DNA of 64,000 nt from Roseburia intestinalis L1-82 (GCF_900537995.1 NZ_LR027880.1:1124001-1188000); one strand, 5' to 3'; counted from the stretch's first letter, positions 36,259 to 45,836 are shown. Program-made: numbers and translations. The notes: generated by a model from the letters alone, not told the origin.

Positions 36259-37377
36259 ATGAAAAACAAAATTTTGGGATTGCCAAAGGCAGCTGTGATT
36301 GTCATTGGCATTGTGATTACGGCACTGTTTCTGGTGCTGATGAATCTGGTTGGAGGAGTAGTGGCACATCTGACATCCATTGCAGACAGTTACACGTTAC
36401 AGCTGATCGCCGAGATCGGTGTAGCAATCTATGCAATCGGTATGCTGTTTCTTATGGGATATCAGCAGTCGCTTAAGAAAACCGGTGTGGGATTTTTAAG
36501 AGGATTTTATATCGGTGGTTTTATGGTTGGCTACTGCGTGTATGTGGCAGTTGCACAGTTATTTTTGCAGAGTGTTTCCGGTTCGGACGGAGTGCGCTCT
36601 GCCGGTGGGATCATGATTTACATACTGACCATGTTTTTGGTCGGCATGAACGAGGAAGTGATCATGCGTGGAATCGTGTTAAACCTTTTTGCGGACCGTT
36701 TTTCAAATACAAGACGGGGAGTGCTTGCAGCCATTATTTTATCCAGCGTGATCTTTGGTGCGGCACATATCCCGAATGTACTTTCCGGTGTGCCATTATC
36801 CAGCGCATTGATCCAGGCACTGCAGGCAACATTGCTCGGTGTGCTGTTTGCAGCAATCTATCTGCGCAGCGGAAATTTATGGATTTGTATCATTATTCAT
36901 GCACTTGTTGATTTTGGCGGATTAATGGCGAGTGGCATCTTTGGAAATGGTGATATGACGGACATGATCGGCAGCCTTTCTGTGTTAAATCTTGTAGTGA
37001 CAGTTCCGCTGTTTTTGGTTCCATGTATCGTATTACTGCGGAGAAGCAAGTTAGACGAGATTGTGGAAATGAGAGAAGGTGAGATTATCATCCCGTCAGA
37101 GCGTGAGGGAGAAAATATTGCGACGGTATCATTAGTTCTTGGAATCCTTGGCATTGTGACAGGGTTTGTGGGATATGGAGCAGGATTTGGTCTGGTCGGT
37201 CTGCTTGGTGCAATCTGTTCGAAAAAAATAAAACCACAGCAGAACGGTACGGCAACCGCTGCATTGGTCACTTCAATCATCGGACTGGTGATCGCTGCAC
37301 TGATGATTACTGCAATCATGTTTCTCATGCCGGTTTTAGGTGATACCAGTACACTTGAATCCATTATGAATCAGTGA
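36259..37377 (+). CDS. CPBP intramembrane protease with C-terminal DUF4190-like domain
   Basis: A 372-residue polytopic membrane protein. The CPBP (Abi/Rce1-like) domain, about 1-260, has the catalytic EEVIMRG motif near 132-138, the FGAAHIPN His near 176 and the HALVDF motif near 214. A second part, about 285-365, has two or more Gly-rich helices (VSLVLGILGIVTGFVGYGAG, then SIIGLVIAALMITAIMF), as in DUF4190 proteins. CPBP proteins cut prenylated or bacteriocin-type peptides inside the membrane; substrate unknown. It converges with the AraC gene, overlapping by seven bases. Confidence 0.85.
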   Translation: MKNKILGLPKAAVIVIGIVITALFLVLMNLVGGVVAHLTSIADSYTLQLIAEIGVAIYAIGMLFLMGYQQSLKKTGVGFLRGFYIGGFMVGYCVYVAVAQLFLQSVSGSDGVRSAGGIMIYILTMFLVGMNEEVIMRGIVLNLFADRFSNTRRGVLAAIILSSVIFGAAHIPNVLSGVPLSSALIQALQATLLGVLFAAIYLRSGNLWICIIIHALVDFGGLMASGIFGNGDMTDMIGSLSVLNLVVTVPLFLVPCIVLLRRSKLDEIVEMREGEIIIPSEREGENIATVSLVLGILGIVTGFVGYGAGFGLVGLLGAICSKKIKPQQNGTATAALVTSIIGLVIAALMITAIMFLMPVLGDTSTLESIMNQ

Positions 37378-38267
37378 TTCTGTCTGGGTGAGGAATGCTG
37401 CCTGCGGTACTGATGCGGGGAAACACCATATTTTTCTTTAAATGACCGGATCAGGTGACTGCAGTCGGCGTATCCCGTCTCCTGACTGATATAATTTAAG
37501 TCAAAATTTGTAAAAAGAAGCATATCTTCTACTTTGCACAGCCGGATAAATTCAATATATTTTTTACAGGACTGCCCGTAGATTTCACGGAAATTTTTGG
37601 CAAAATGTGAATAACTCATATGACAGAGTGCAGCAATATCTTCTACACGGATGTTTTCGCAGGCGTGACGGTCAATGTATTCTGTGATGGTATAGATCGT
37701 ATTTTCTTTTGTGAGTGAAGAAAAATAACAGTCAGTATCGAACCCGTCATCGCGCCAGATGCGAAGCAGCCAGGTCAGAAGTTCTCTGACTTTCGACTGC
37801 AGGATCATCTGATACCCATACTGCATATTTTGCATTTCGCGGACACAGTCGTCAAATAAAGACTGTACCGGAAGAGAGTGGAGTATCTCCTCCGGGAAAT
37901 AAATATCAGCCTGCTCGTTATTTATGGCATTGTTAAACAGTGCACTGTAATTCCAGCTTCCACCGGTAAGTGAAGCGGAAGAATCCAGCTGGCTTAGGTC
38001 AAATTTTAAAACATAATACTGCAGAGGGGCATCGGACACTGCATGGACAGAATGAACGACGGAGGGGAGAAAGACGATCATGTCACCTTCCGTCACAATA
38101 TAACTTTGTTCATTCTGATACATCAGGGCGGTGCCCCTTGTTACATACAGGATTTCCATAAAATAATGCCAGTGTGGCTGCACGGGCAGCCATTCTTTCT
38201 TCATATCTAAAAAGAAACATTCGTAAGGTTTGTTCAGTTTGTCGGTATATTCAAATAAAGATTTCAT
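37371..38267 (-). CDS. AraC-family regulator, probable mannan-locus activator
   Basis: A 298-residue regulator with an N-terminal cupin (about 20-110; VQPHWHYFMEILYVTRGTALMY, then EGDMIVFLPSVVHSVHA) and a C-terminal AraC double helix-turn-helix (about 195-292; VEDIAALCHMSYSHFAKNF and YISQETGYADCSHLIRSFKEKYGVSPHQYRRQ). It is divergent from the GH113 gene and is the outermost gene of the mannan locus, so mannan oligosaccharide sensing is inferred. The ATG at 38267 has GGAG six bases upstream; in-frame ATGs at 38279 and 38297 are less supported. Confidence 0.9.
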   Translation of the reverse strand: MKSLFEYTDKLNKPYECFFLDMKKEWLPVQPHWHYFMEILYVTRGTALMYQNEQSYIVTEGDMIVFLPSVVHSVHAVSDAPLQYYVLKFDLSQLDSSASLTGGSWNYSALFNNAINNEQADIYFPEEILHSLPVQSLFDDCVREMQNMQYGYQMILQSKVRELLTWLLRIWRDDGFDTDCYFSSLTKENTIYTITEYIDRHACENIRVEDIAALCHMSYSHFAKNFREIYGQSCKKYIEFIRLCKVEDMLLFTNFDLNYISQETGYADCSHLIRSFKEKYGVSPHQYRRQHSSPRQNH

Positions 38268-38314
38268 ATGCGGCTCCATAAAAATAGATTTATGCAATTT
38301 TTAACTTGAAAAAT

Positions 38315-38343
38315 TATAGCAGATATATATGACGAATGCTATA
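38315..38343. promoter_or_regulatory. Inverted repeat in the AraC-GH113 divergent region
   Basis: TATAGC (38315-38320) and GCTATA (38338-38343) face each other across 17 bases in the 145-base divergent gap. It is a candidate regulator site for both directions. Confidence 0.4.
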
Positions 38344-38412
38344 TTAATGGCAGAATCAGTAAAATAAATGTTATATTTTTAAGAGTGCATTGAGAAAAGG
38401 GAGGAAAAAAAT

Positions 38413-39348
38413 ATGGAATATATCTGTGGGGTGACTTTTGCACCGTTTGCGTGTGCCGGGGCTTTTTTTAAACCGGGGGCAAAGGAGAGCCTTGCTATGA
38501 TGAAGGAGAGAACCGGCGCAAATTTCGTGATATTTGTGCCTGGAGGGTTACAGGAGACACCGCAGTCGGAGGAGATCTGCTTCACATCAAAGGCGACGAT
38601 GGAAGATGACGAGCTGATCGCTATGATTGAATATGCAAAGGAAATAGGGCTTCGTGTGGCATTAAAACCGACCGTAAACTGTAAAAACGGGACCTGGCGG
38701 GCGCATATTAATTTTTTTGATGAGGATGTTCCGTGTGAACCGAAATGGGGAAACTGGTTTGCATCCTATACGGCATTTCAGCTTCACTATGCGAAAATTG
38801 CAGAACAGCATGACTGTGAAATGTTTATTGCCGGCTGCGAGATGGTGATGAGTGAGCACCGTGAAGCAGAATGGCGCAAACTGCTCTCGGATATCAGACA
38901 GGTCTATCATGGACTGCTTTCCTATAATACAGATAAGTATCAGGAACACCGGGTAAACTGGTGGGATGCTGTGGATGTGATTTCTTCGAGTGGTTACTAT
39001 CCATATGGGGACTGGGAAAATCAGCTGGATCGTATTGAAACCGTGGTAAACAGATTTCAAAAACCGTTTTTCTTTGCGGAAACAGGATGTATGTCGGTAA
39101 AAGGTTCCAAAGAGGTGCCAAATGACTGGTGTGTAAGAGGTGATGCGGATCCAAAGGGTCAGGCAGAATGGTACGAAGATATGTTTACGGCGTGCAGTAA
39201 AAGAGACTGGGTAGGAGGTATGGCGCTCTGGTCCTGGGATGCAAAGCTTTATCAGGAGCGGAGCGCAAAGACCCGTATGGACTATGAAATTTATGCAAAG
39301 CCCGCAGAAAAAGTCGTAAAAAAATATTATGATATTTTTAATAAATGA
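38413..39348 (+). CDS. GH113 intracellular beta-mannanase/oligomannosidase
   Basis: A 311-residue TIM-barrel enzyme of GH113 without signal peptide. The likely acid/base is Glu143 in FIAGCEMVMSE and the nucleophile Glu223 in FFFAETGCMS; the MALWSWDAKLYQ segment near 275 is also family-like. It cuts beta-1,4-mannosidic bonds in imported oligosaccharides; the R. intestinalis relative is described as releasing mannose from reducing ends, which I recall rather than derive. GGAGG precedes the start. It opens the rightward mannan operons. Confidence 0.9.
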   Translation: MEYICGVTFAPFACAGAFFKPGAKESLAMMKERTGANFVIFVPGGLQETPQSEEICFTSKATMEDDELIAMIEYAKEIGLRVALKPTVNCKNGTWRAHINFFDEDVPCEPKWGNWFASYTAFQLHYAKIAEQHDCEMFIAGCEMVMSEHREAEWRKLLSDIRQVYHGLLSYNTDKYQEHRVNWWDAVDVISSSGYYPYGDWENQLDRIETVVNRFQKPFFFAETGCMSVKGSKEVPNDWCVRGDADPKGQAEWYEDMFTACSKRDWVGGMALWSWDAKLYQERSAKTRMDYEIYAKPAEKVVKKYYDIFNK

Positions 39349-39402
39349 TGTTGAGGTCAAAAGCTGATTTTTAAATAAAAATAGTCAAAAGGTTAAAATT
39401 AG

Positions 39403-39431
39403 TTTACAATAACTTAAAAAAAGGTTATAAT
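39403..39431 (+). promoter_or_regulatory. Promoter upstream of the phosphohexomutase gene
   Basis: TTTACA (39403-39408), 17-base spacer, TATAAT (39426-39431). Confidence 0.7.
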
Positions 39432-39479
39432 CCAAAATATAATAAAAAATGAATCGCAGAAAAGTAAAGGAGAAGAAGA

Positions 39480-41198
39480 ATGAGCAATTACATGGAAACA
39501 TACAAACAGTGGTGCACAGATCCATATTTTGATGCAGATACAAAGGCTGAGTTAAAGAAGATTGAGGGGGATCAGGCAGAGATCGAGGATCGTTTTTACA
39601 GACAGTTAGAATTTGGTACCGGTGGTTTAAGAGGCGTGATCGGAGCCGGAACCAACCGTATGAATATTTATACCGTACGTCAGGCAACACAGGGACTTGC
39701 AAATTACATTATTTCCCAGAATGGACAGGAAAAGGGTGTTGCGATCGCACATGACTCCAGAATTATGTCCCCGGAATTTACCGAGGAGGCAGCACTCTGC
39801 TTAAATGCAAACGGCATTAAGGCATATGTATTTGACAGCCTTCGTCCGACACCGGAGTTATCTTTTGCAGTCCGCGAGTTAGGATGTATTTCCGGTATTG
39901 TAATTACAGCAAGCCATAACCCGAGAGAATACAACGGATACAAAGTATACTGGGAAGATGGTGCACAGATCACACCGCCTCACGACAAAAATATTTTAGC
40001 GGAAGTTGCAAAAGTAACTTCCTTCGATCAGGTAAAGACCATGGCAAAAGAAGAGGCAGTTGCAGCAGGCCTTTACAATGTGATTGGTAAAGAGATTGAT
40101 GACCGTTACATGGAAGAACTGAAAAAACAGTCCATTCATCCTGAGATCATCAAAGAGATGGCAAAAGATATCAAGATCGTATACACACCGCTTCACGGAA
40201 CTGGAAATCTTCCGGTGCGCCGCGTGTTAAAAGAGCTTGGTTTTGAGCATGTATATGTAGTGCCGGAGCAGGAAAAACCGGATGGTAATTTCCCGACCGT
40301 TGCATACCCGAACCCGGAGTCACCAAAAGCATTTGAACTTGCATTAAAACTTGCAAAAGAAGTGGATGCGGACATCGTTCTTGCAACTGACCCGGATGCA
40401 GACCGTCTTGGCGTATACTGCAAAGATACGAAGAGTGGCGAGTATGTGACATTTACCGGAAATATGTCAGGTATGCTGATCGCGGAATACATTTTAAGAG
40501 AAAAAACAGCAATGGGAACTATGCCGAAGAATCCTGCACTGGTTGAGACAATCGTTACAACCGATATGGCAAAAGCGATCGCAAAAGCTTACGGTGTAAA
40601 ACTGATCGAAGTTTTAACTGGATTTAAATATATCGGAGAGCAGATCAAATTTTTCGAGCAGCAGAATACTTACGATTATGTGTTTGGTTTAGAGGAAAGC
40701 TACGGATGCCTTGCAGGTACTTACGCAAGGGATAAGGATGCCTGTGTTGCAGTCATGATGTTATGTGAGGTTGCTTCCTGGTGCAAGAAGAACAATATGA
40801 CCTTATGGGATGAGATGCTTGCCATGTATGAGAAATACGGCTATTACAGAGAGGGACTTGAGACAAAGACATTAAAGGGAATCGACGGAGCTGCACAGAT
40901 CCAGGAACTGATGAGCAATTCCAGAAAAAATCCTCCGAAAACACTTGGCGGATTTGATGTGCTTGCAGTGCGCGACTATAAAGAAGATACCAGAAAAGAT
41001 ACTGTGACCGGAGAAGTGACAAAGACAGGTCTGCCGGAATCCAACGTACTTTACTATGAACTTTCTGATAACGCATGGTGCTGTATGCGTCCGTCCGGAA
41101 CAGAGCCGAAGATCAAATATTACTTTGGCGTAAAAGGCAGTTCATTAGAGGATGCAGAAAAGAAACTTGCCGTGTTAAAAGAAGACTTGCTGAAATAA
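39480..41198 (+). CDS. Alpha-D-phosphohexomutase (phosphomannomutase/phosphoglucomutase)
   Basis: A 572-residue enzyme of the phosphohexomutase superfamily. The phosphoserine is Ser145 in GIVITASHNPREYNGYK; the metal loop ATDPDADRLG lies near residue 300, the sugar loop GLEESYG near 405 and the phosphate-binding RPSGTEPKIKYY near 538. In this locus its task is to turn mannose-1-phosphate from the GH130 enzymes into mannose-6-phosphate. It could also serve glucose-1-phosphate. GGAG lies just upstream, and GH36 follows in 16 bases. Confidence 0.93.
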   Translation: MSNYMETYKQWCTDPYFDADTKAELKKIEGDQAEIEDRFYRQLEFGTGGLRGVIGAGTNRMNIYTVRQATQGLANYIISQNGQEKGVAIAHDSRIMSPEFTEEAALCLNANGIKAYVFDSLRPTPELSFAVRELGCISGIVITASHNPREYNGYKVYWEDGAQITPPHDKNILAEVAKVTSFDQVKTMAKEEAVAAGLYNVIGKEIDDRYMEELKKQSIHPEIIKEMAKDIKIVYTPLHGTGNLPVRRVLKELGFEHVYVVPEQEKPDGNFPTVAYPNPESPKAFELALKLAKEVDADIVLATDPDADRLGVYCKDTKSGEYVTFTGNMSGMLIAEYILREKTAMGTMPKNPALVETIVTTDMAKAIAKAYGVKLIEVLTGFKYIGEQIKFFEQQNTYDYVFGLEESYGCLAGTYARDKDACVAVMMLCEVASWCKKNNMTLWDEMLAMYEKYGYYREGLETKTLKGIDGAAQIQELMSNSRKNPPKTLGGFDVLAVRDYKEDTRKDTVTGEVTKTGLPESNVLYYELSDNAWCCMRPSGTEPKIKYYFGVKGSSLEDAEKKLAVLKEDLLK

Positions 41199-41214
41199 CA
41201 GGAGGAAATACAGC

Positions 41215-43404
41215 ATGGCAATCACATACTTTGAAAAAGAACGCATTTTCAAGCTGGATACACCAGCCTCCAGTTATGTGATCGGTATCGTGGATAAAGA
41301 AAACTTTGTCGGTCATGTTTATTATGGTAAGAAATTAAGAGATGCAAACATCGCGTACCTGCTCCGTACAGGAGAAGGACCGTTTGTGCCTTCGGAAAAT
41401 AACAGGGAGCGTGTTTCTTTTTACGATACATTTCCGATGGAATATGCCGGAAACGGACTCGGAGATTACAGAAGAAGCAGTATCTCGGTAAGAACGGCAG
41501 GCGGACACACCGCAGTGTCACTGTTTTATGTTTCACATAAAATTTATGCAGGAAAACCGGGACTTGCCGGTCTCCCTGCAACATTTGGGGACGAGAATGC
41601 CTGCGAGACATTAGAGCTTCTCTGTGAGGATCCGGTACTTGGATTGAAAGTAACATTGCTCTATACGGCATTTTCGGATGTGGATGTCATCACAAGAAGC
41701 GTGCGGATCGAAAATAACGGCGAGATGTTGTATCTGACGAAAGCACTGTCTTGCTCCATGGATATGGATAACCGTGATTTTACACTTCTTACGATGCATG
41801 GTTCCTGGGCGAGAGAGCGTATGTTAGAACACCGCAAAGTGAAAAAAGGATTTATGGGTGTGGAATCTGTAAGAGGCGAGTCTTCCCATCAGGAACACCC
41901 ATTCATGGCACTTGCGGCAGGAAACGCTGACCAGTCACAGGGCGAAGTATATGGTATGCATTTTGTATACTCCGGCAACTTTATCGGACAGGTGGAACTG
42001 GGACAGTTTGATACTGTCCGCGTAGGCATGGGAATTCACCCGGAGAACTTCTGCTGGAAGTTAGAAAAAGGTGAGAGTTTCCAGACACCGGAAGTTGTGC
42101 TGGTTTACAGTGACACCGGATATGACGGCATGACACACCAGTTCCATGAACTTTACCGGAACCACCTGATCCGCAGCGAATATAAGGATAAGAAACGTCC
42201 GATTCTGATCAACAACTGGGAAGCAACTTATTTTGATTTCAATACAGAAAAATTACTTTCCATTGCAAAAAAAGCATCGGAACTTGGCATTGAAATGCTG
42301 GTTATGGATGATGGCTGGTTTGGACACCGCAATGATGATTCATCAAGTCTGGGTGACTGGTATGTCAACGAAGAAAAATTAAACGGTGGTTTAAAACATC
42401 TAGTAGATGAGGTAAATAAGCTTGGATTAAAATTCGGTATCTGGTTTGAGCCGGAAATGATCTCACCGGATTCAAAACTTTATGAGGCACATCCGGACTG
42501 GGCAATTCAGATTCCGGGAAGAGAGGGATCTCTCTGCAGAAATCAGTATGTACTTGATCTTACCAGAAAAGAAGTGCGCGATTATGCATATGAGAGCGTG
42601 GCGTCGATCTTACGCAGTGCAAATATTGAGTATGTCAAATGGGATATGAACCGTCAGCTTTCTGACATCGGAAGCTTTGGACTTCCTGCAGACCGACAGG
42701 GTGAACTTTATCACCGTTATGTGCTGGCAGTGTATGAGATGCAGGAGCGTCTGGTAACAGAGTTCCCACATCTTTTACTGGAAAACTGTTCCGGCGGTGG
42801 GGCACGTTTTGATCCGGGTATGCTTTATTACAGTCCACAGATCTGGTGCTCGGATGATACGGATGCGGTGGAGCGGTTAAAGATTCAGGAAAGTACGGCG
42901 ATGATCTATCCGTTATCGACGATGGGAGCGCACGTTTCAGACTGTCCGAATCATACGGTGGGACGTGTTACACCGTTTGAGACAAGAGGTCATGTAGCGC
43001 TTGCAGGAACTTTCGGTTATGAGCTGGATATCACAAAGATTCCGGAAGAAGACAGACAGATGATCCCGAAACAGGTTGCCATGTATCATAAATACAATGA
43101 TCTGGTAAGAAGCGGCGATTATTACAGGATCGCCTCCTATCAGGAAAATCATTATTTTGACTGTTACGAGGTGGTTTCAAAAGATAAATCAGAAGCACTG
43201 GTTACATTTGTGCAGGTGATCAACCGTCCGAATTATAAGAGCAGAAGAATCACATTAAAAGGACTCGATCCGCAGAAGAATTACTGTCTGGAAGGCGAAG
43301 ATACTGTATATGCGGGAGATACATTAATGTATGCAGGTATTCTGATCCAGAATCCATGGGGTGATTTCCAGTCAAAACTGTTACATTTTGTGGAAAAGAA
43401 ATAA
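41215..43404 (+). CDS. GH36 alpha-galactosidase
   Basis: A 729-residue cytoplasmic alpha-galactosidase of the AgaA/RafA type. The nucleophile is Asp477 in EYVKWDMNR and the acid/base Asp548 in WCSDDTDA; MVMDDGWFG near 362-370 and GIWFEPEMISPDS near 405 also match. The N-terminal beta-sandwich (1-330), barrel (330-640) and C-terminal beta domain are all present. It removes alpha-1,6-galactose from galactomannan oligosaccharides. GGAGG lies seven bases before the ATG. Confidence 0.95.
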   Translation: MAITYFEKERIFKLDTPASSYVIGIVDKENFVGHVYYGKKLRDANIAYLLRTGEGPFVPSENNRERVSFYDTFPMEYAGNGLGDYRRSSISVRTAGGHTAVSLFYVSHKIYAGKPGLAGLPATFGDENACETLELLCEDPVLGLKVTLLYTAFSDVDVITRSVRIENNGEMLYLTKALSCSMDMDNRDFTLLTMHGSWARERMLEHRKVKKGFMGVESVRGESSHQEHPFMALAAGNADQSQGEVYGMHFVYSGNFIGQVELGQFDTVRVGMGIHPENFCWKLEKGESFQTPEVVLVYSDTGYDGMTHQFHELYRNHLIRSEYKDKKRPILINNWEATYFDFNTEKLLSIAKKASELGIEMLVMDDGWFGHRNDDSSSLGDWYVNEEKLNGGLKHLVDEVNKLGLKFGIWFEPEMISPDSKLYEAHPDWAIQIPGREGSLCRNQYVLDLTRKEVRDYAYESVASILRSANIEYVKWDMNRQLSDIGSFGLPADRQGELYHRYVLAVYEMQERLVTEFPHLLLENCSGGGARFDPGMLYYSPQIWCSDDTDAVERLKIQESTAMIYPLSTMGAHVSDCPNHTVGRVTPFETRGHVALAGTFGYELDITKIPEEDRQMIPKQVAMYHKYNDLVRSGDYYRIASYQENHYFDCYEVVSKDKSEALVTFVQVINRPNYKSRRITLKGLDPQKNYCLEGEDTVYAGDTLMYAGILIQNPWGDFQSKLLHFVEKK

Positions 43405-43446
43405 GATTAAATCGAAAAAGTAAAAAGTAGTAAGAAGGGGACGGTT

Positions 43447-44472
43447 ATGGCAAAAGCAGTAAAGCTGGCAGACATTGCAGAGCAGCTTGGTGTCAGTACG
43501 GTCACGGTCTCAAAAGCACTTTCCGGACAAAAAGGTGTCAGCGAGGCTATGCGGGAAAAAATCAAACAATTGGCAGATGAACTTGGATACAAGCAGCCAT
43601 CTGCCGTAAAAAAAGAAAAGTCAGCAAAAAGTTATAATATCGGAGTTTTAGTATCAGAAAAATATCTGGGAGAGTATGCATCCTTTTACTGGAGAATGTA
43701 TCAGAGCGTTGCAACGAGAGCGGTGCAGAAAGAGTGCTTTACGATGCTTGAAGTGGTATCGTTAGAAGATGAAGCAGAGGCTAATCTGCCGAAGATCGTG
43801 CTGGAGCGGAAGGTAGATGGTCTGATTCTGATCGGACGGCTGAAGACAGAATATTTAGGTGCATTAAGACAGAATACGCAGATCCCGATCGTATATCTTG
43901 ATTTTTACGATGAACATCAGATGAGTGATGCGGTGATCTCTAACAGTTACTATGGCACTTACATGCTGACGAATTATCTGATCGAGCATGGTCATGAAAA
44001 AATTGCGTATGTCGGAACACTGTTGTTTACGGCAAGTATTACAGACCGTTATTTCGGTTACCGGAAATCCATGTTAGAACATGGTATTGAAGTGCCACAG
44101 GAGTGGATCATATCGGATCGTGATATGGAATGTGGTGTGGTAAAGGTTGATATTCATCCGGATCAGATGAAAGATATGCCGACGGCATTTGTGTGCAACT
44201 CCGATCTCACGGCAAGCATGGTCATCAATCAGTTAGAAGAACAGGGATATCGTGTTCCACAAGATTTTTCGGTGGTTGGATTTGACAACTATCTTTTCCC
44301 GGGCTTATGTGATGTTGAGATCACAACCTATGAGGTGGATATTCGTGAAATGGCAAATAAAGCGATTCATGTGTTGCTGAAAAAAGTCGGCGGTGAACGC
44401 TACAAACAAGGGATTACCATTGTTGAGGGAAGACTGGTGGAAAAAGCCAGCGTGCAGCAGGTTGTAAAATAA
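43447..44472 (+). CDS. LacI-family transcriptional regulator
   Basis: A 341-residue LacI regulator. The N-terminal helix-turn-helix is intact (VKLADIAEQLGVSTVTVSKALSGQKGVSEAMREKIKQLA), followed by a periplasmic-binding-protein-like sensor (about 65-335; GVLVSEKYLGEY, VDGLILIGRL, HEKIAYVG, DFSVVGFDN). It sits in the mannan locus after GH36 and should respond to a mannose-containing sugar. It ends at a strong terminator that separates it from the transporter operon. Confidence 0.93.
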   Translation: MAKAVKLADIAEQLGVSTVTVSKALSGQKGVSEAMREKIKQLADELGYKQPSAVKKEKSAKSYNIGVLVSEKYLGEYASFYWRMYQSVATRAVQKECFTMLEVVSLEDEAEANLPKIVLERKVDGLILIGRLKTEYLGALRQNTQIPIVYLDFYDEHQMSDAVISNSYYGTYMLTNYLIEHGHEKIAYVGTLLFTASITDRYFGYRKSMLEHGIEVPQEWIISDRDMECGVVKVDIHPDQMKDMPTAFVCNSDLTASMVINQLEEQGYRVPQDFSVVGFDNYLFPGLCDVEITTYEVDIREMANKAIHVLLKKVGGERYKQGITIVEGRLVEKASVQQVVK

Positions 44473-44473
44473 G

Positions 44474-44517
44474 AGAAAGCGGTAAGTTGTGAAAGGCTTG
44501 CCGCTTTCTGTTTTTTT
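44474..44517 (+). terminator. Terminator after the LacI gene
   Basis: AGAAAGCGGTAAG (44474-44486) pairs with CTTGCCGCTTTCT (44497-44509), then G and seven T. Confidence 0.92.
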
Positions 44518-44529
44518 CGTTTCATGGAT

Positions 44530-44911
44530 TTCACACCAAATTTTGGCTTGTGGTTGACATGCTTCGCCCGTCCAAATGGTGTGTCGTAGGTCTGTGAATG
44601 GCATTTTGCGCAAAGCCGGAGTTAATTTTGGTTCCGTTGTACGAAAATAAGAAAAGTCTAGGTATGCCTGGTTTAGATTTTCTCGGAGTGACGTGACCGG
44701 CAACAACGAGTCATCCATGACTCGATGCTGCCTTGTTCTGCCATCCGTGGCAGAACATCACTATGTGTAGACAGGCACACCAAGATTTTCTAATTTTCTT
44801 CCAAAGTCACAAAATTAGCTCTGGCTTTGCGCAAGATGCCAGCCTTCAGGTTATGAACACCATTTGGGCGGGCGGTTCATCTCAGAATTGGGGGTGCGGG
44901 TGTGAATTTTT
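44530..44911 (-). repeat. Hairpin-rich repeat element, copy A (inverted)
   Basis: The reverse complement aligns over its full length with copy B at 45136-45511. Shared blocks include TTTTGTGACTTTGGAAG, GTCACGTCACTCCG-like and CATGTCA-CCACAA-CCA near the ends. Two inner hairpins are TGTTCTGCC / GGCAGAACA (44734-44757) and CGAGTCAT / ATGACTCG (44707-44724). The two halves of the element are also imperfect inverted copies of each other. Confidence 0.75.
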
Positions 44912-44932
44912 GATATTCGCACGAATGGAAAT

Positions 44933-45085
44933 ATGCTTAAAATCGTAATGTGCTGTATCATTAATATTCAGCCTGATGACTTGTCTGAAGTTTCATCTGC
45001 TATGTTGCATTACATTAATCATTTCGTAAATTACCAGACTGATAATGCAGATTATTATTCCAAGTATGTATGTTTAAAAGCATAG
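44933..45085 (+). CDS. Small hypothetical ORF between the twin repeat elements
   Basis: A 50-codon frame starting MLKIVMCCIINIQPDDL and ending YYSKYVCLKA. It reads like protein (PDDLSEVSSAMLHYINHFVN) rather than random translation, but the ribosome binding site is weak (TGGA) and no family is recognised. It may be the remains of a longer gene carried by the element, or a chance frame. Confidence 0.3.
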   Translation: MLKIVMCCIINIQPDDLSEVSSAMLHYINHFVNYQTDNADYYSKYVCLKA

Positions 45086-45135
45086 ATATAACAGATTGTG
45101 TCGAGATTTTTCAACCTTTTTGAAATGAATGTCAC

Positions 45136-45511
45136 AAAAATTTACGCACCCCCAAGGTTGTAAAATGAGTTCCCCGACGAAGAGTGGTTCACAACCTTGC
45201 GGCTGGCAAATCGCATCAAGCCGAGACTCGTTTTGTGACTTTGGAAGGAAATTAGAAACTCTTAGGATGCCTGTTCGCAACATAGTGTTGTGCTGCCATG
45301 GACGGCAGCACAAGTCCTAATGTGCCCGGATGGCGCATTTAGGACGTACACGTCACTCCGCCCCAACCTGAATCAGGCATGCTTAGAGTTTCTTATTTTC
45401 GGACAACGGAAACAAAACAGTCCCGGCTTGATGCAATTTGCCAATCGTAACCCCCCAGAACCACCCTACACAAGGAAACTCATGTCACCCACAAACCATC
45501 ATTTGGTGAGC
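45136..45511 (+). repeat. Hairpin-rich repeat element, copy B
   Basis: Same family as copy A in the opposite orientation, about 225 bases away. Inner hairpins: TGTGCTGCC / GGCAGCACA (45289-45312) and GTCCTAATGTGC / GCGCATTTAGGAC (45314-45345). Outer arms (AGCCGAGACTCGTTTTGT near 45215 and the inverted copy ending GTCCCGGCT near 45435) make the whole element one large imperfect palindrome. Reading frames within it are side effects. Confidence 0.75.
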
Positions 45512-45836
45512 ATTTCATATTGTTAAGTTATGGATGTTCTGCAGATAACGCTGTGGCGAAATAAGTAATTAGTTAAACTAAAATCAAGGTAAATAAGTGA
45601 ATTAATCAATTTACAAAATATAGACTAAAATAAGCTAAAAAACAAAATTAAAACAAAAATAAATGTGAAAAAGTGCACAAAAACAGCAAAAAAGAATTGT
45701 CTATAGTGCCGAAATGCACAATAGAAGGGTTAAAATGGGCTAAAATCAGGAAAAAAGTGTTGACTAAAAAATAAAACGATATATAATTAAATTAAGTTAC
45801 AAAACAAGTAACAAACATCATAAGGAGGAAAATTCT
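45512..45836 (+). promoter_or_regulatory. A-rich leader, promoter and operator of the mannan transporter operon
   Basis: TTGACT (45760-45765), 16-base spacer, TATAAT (45782-45787). GTTAC (45796-45800) and GTAAC (45808-45812) form an inverted pair right after the -10, resembling the TTGTAAC sites before mglB. AAGGAGG precedes the coding start. The first 250 bases are very A-rich without a gene. Confidence 0.65.

Noticed and set aside
44733..45526. Several 60-140-codon frames on both strands within the twin repeat elements
   Set aside because: They follow palindromic arms, are not shared in the same frame by both copies and lack start signals.
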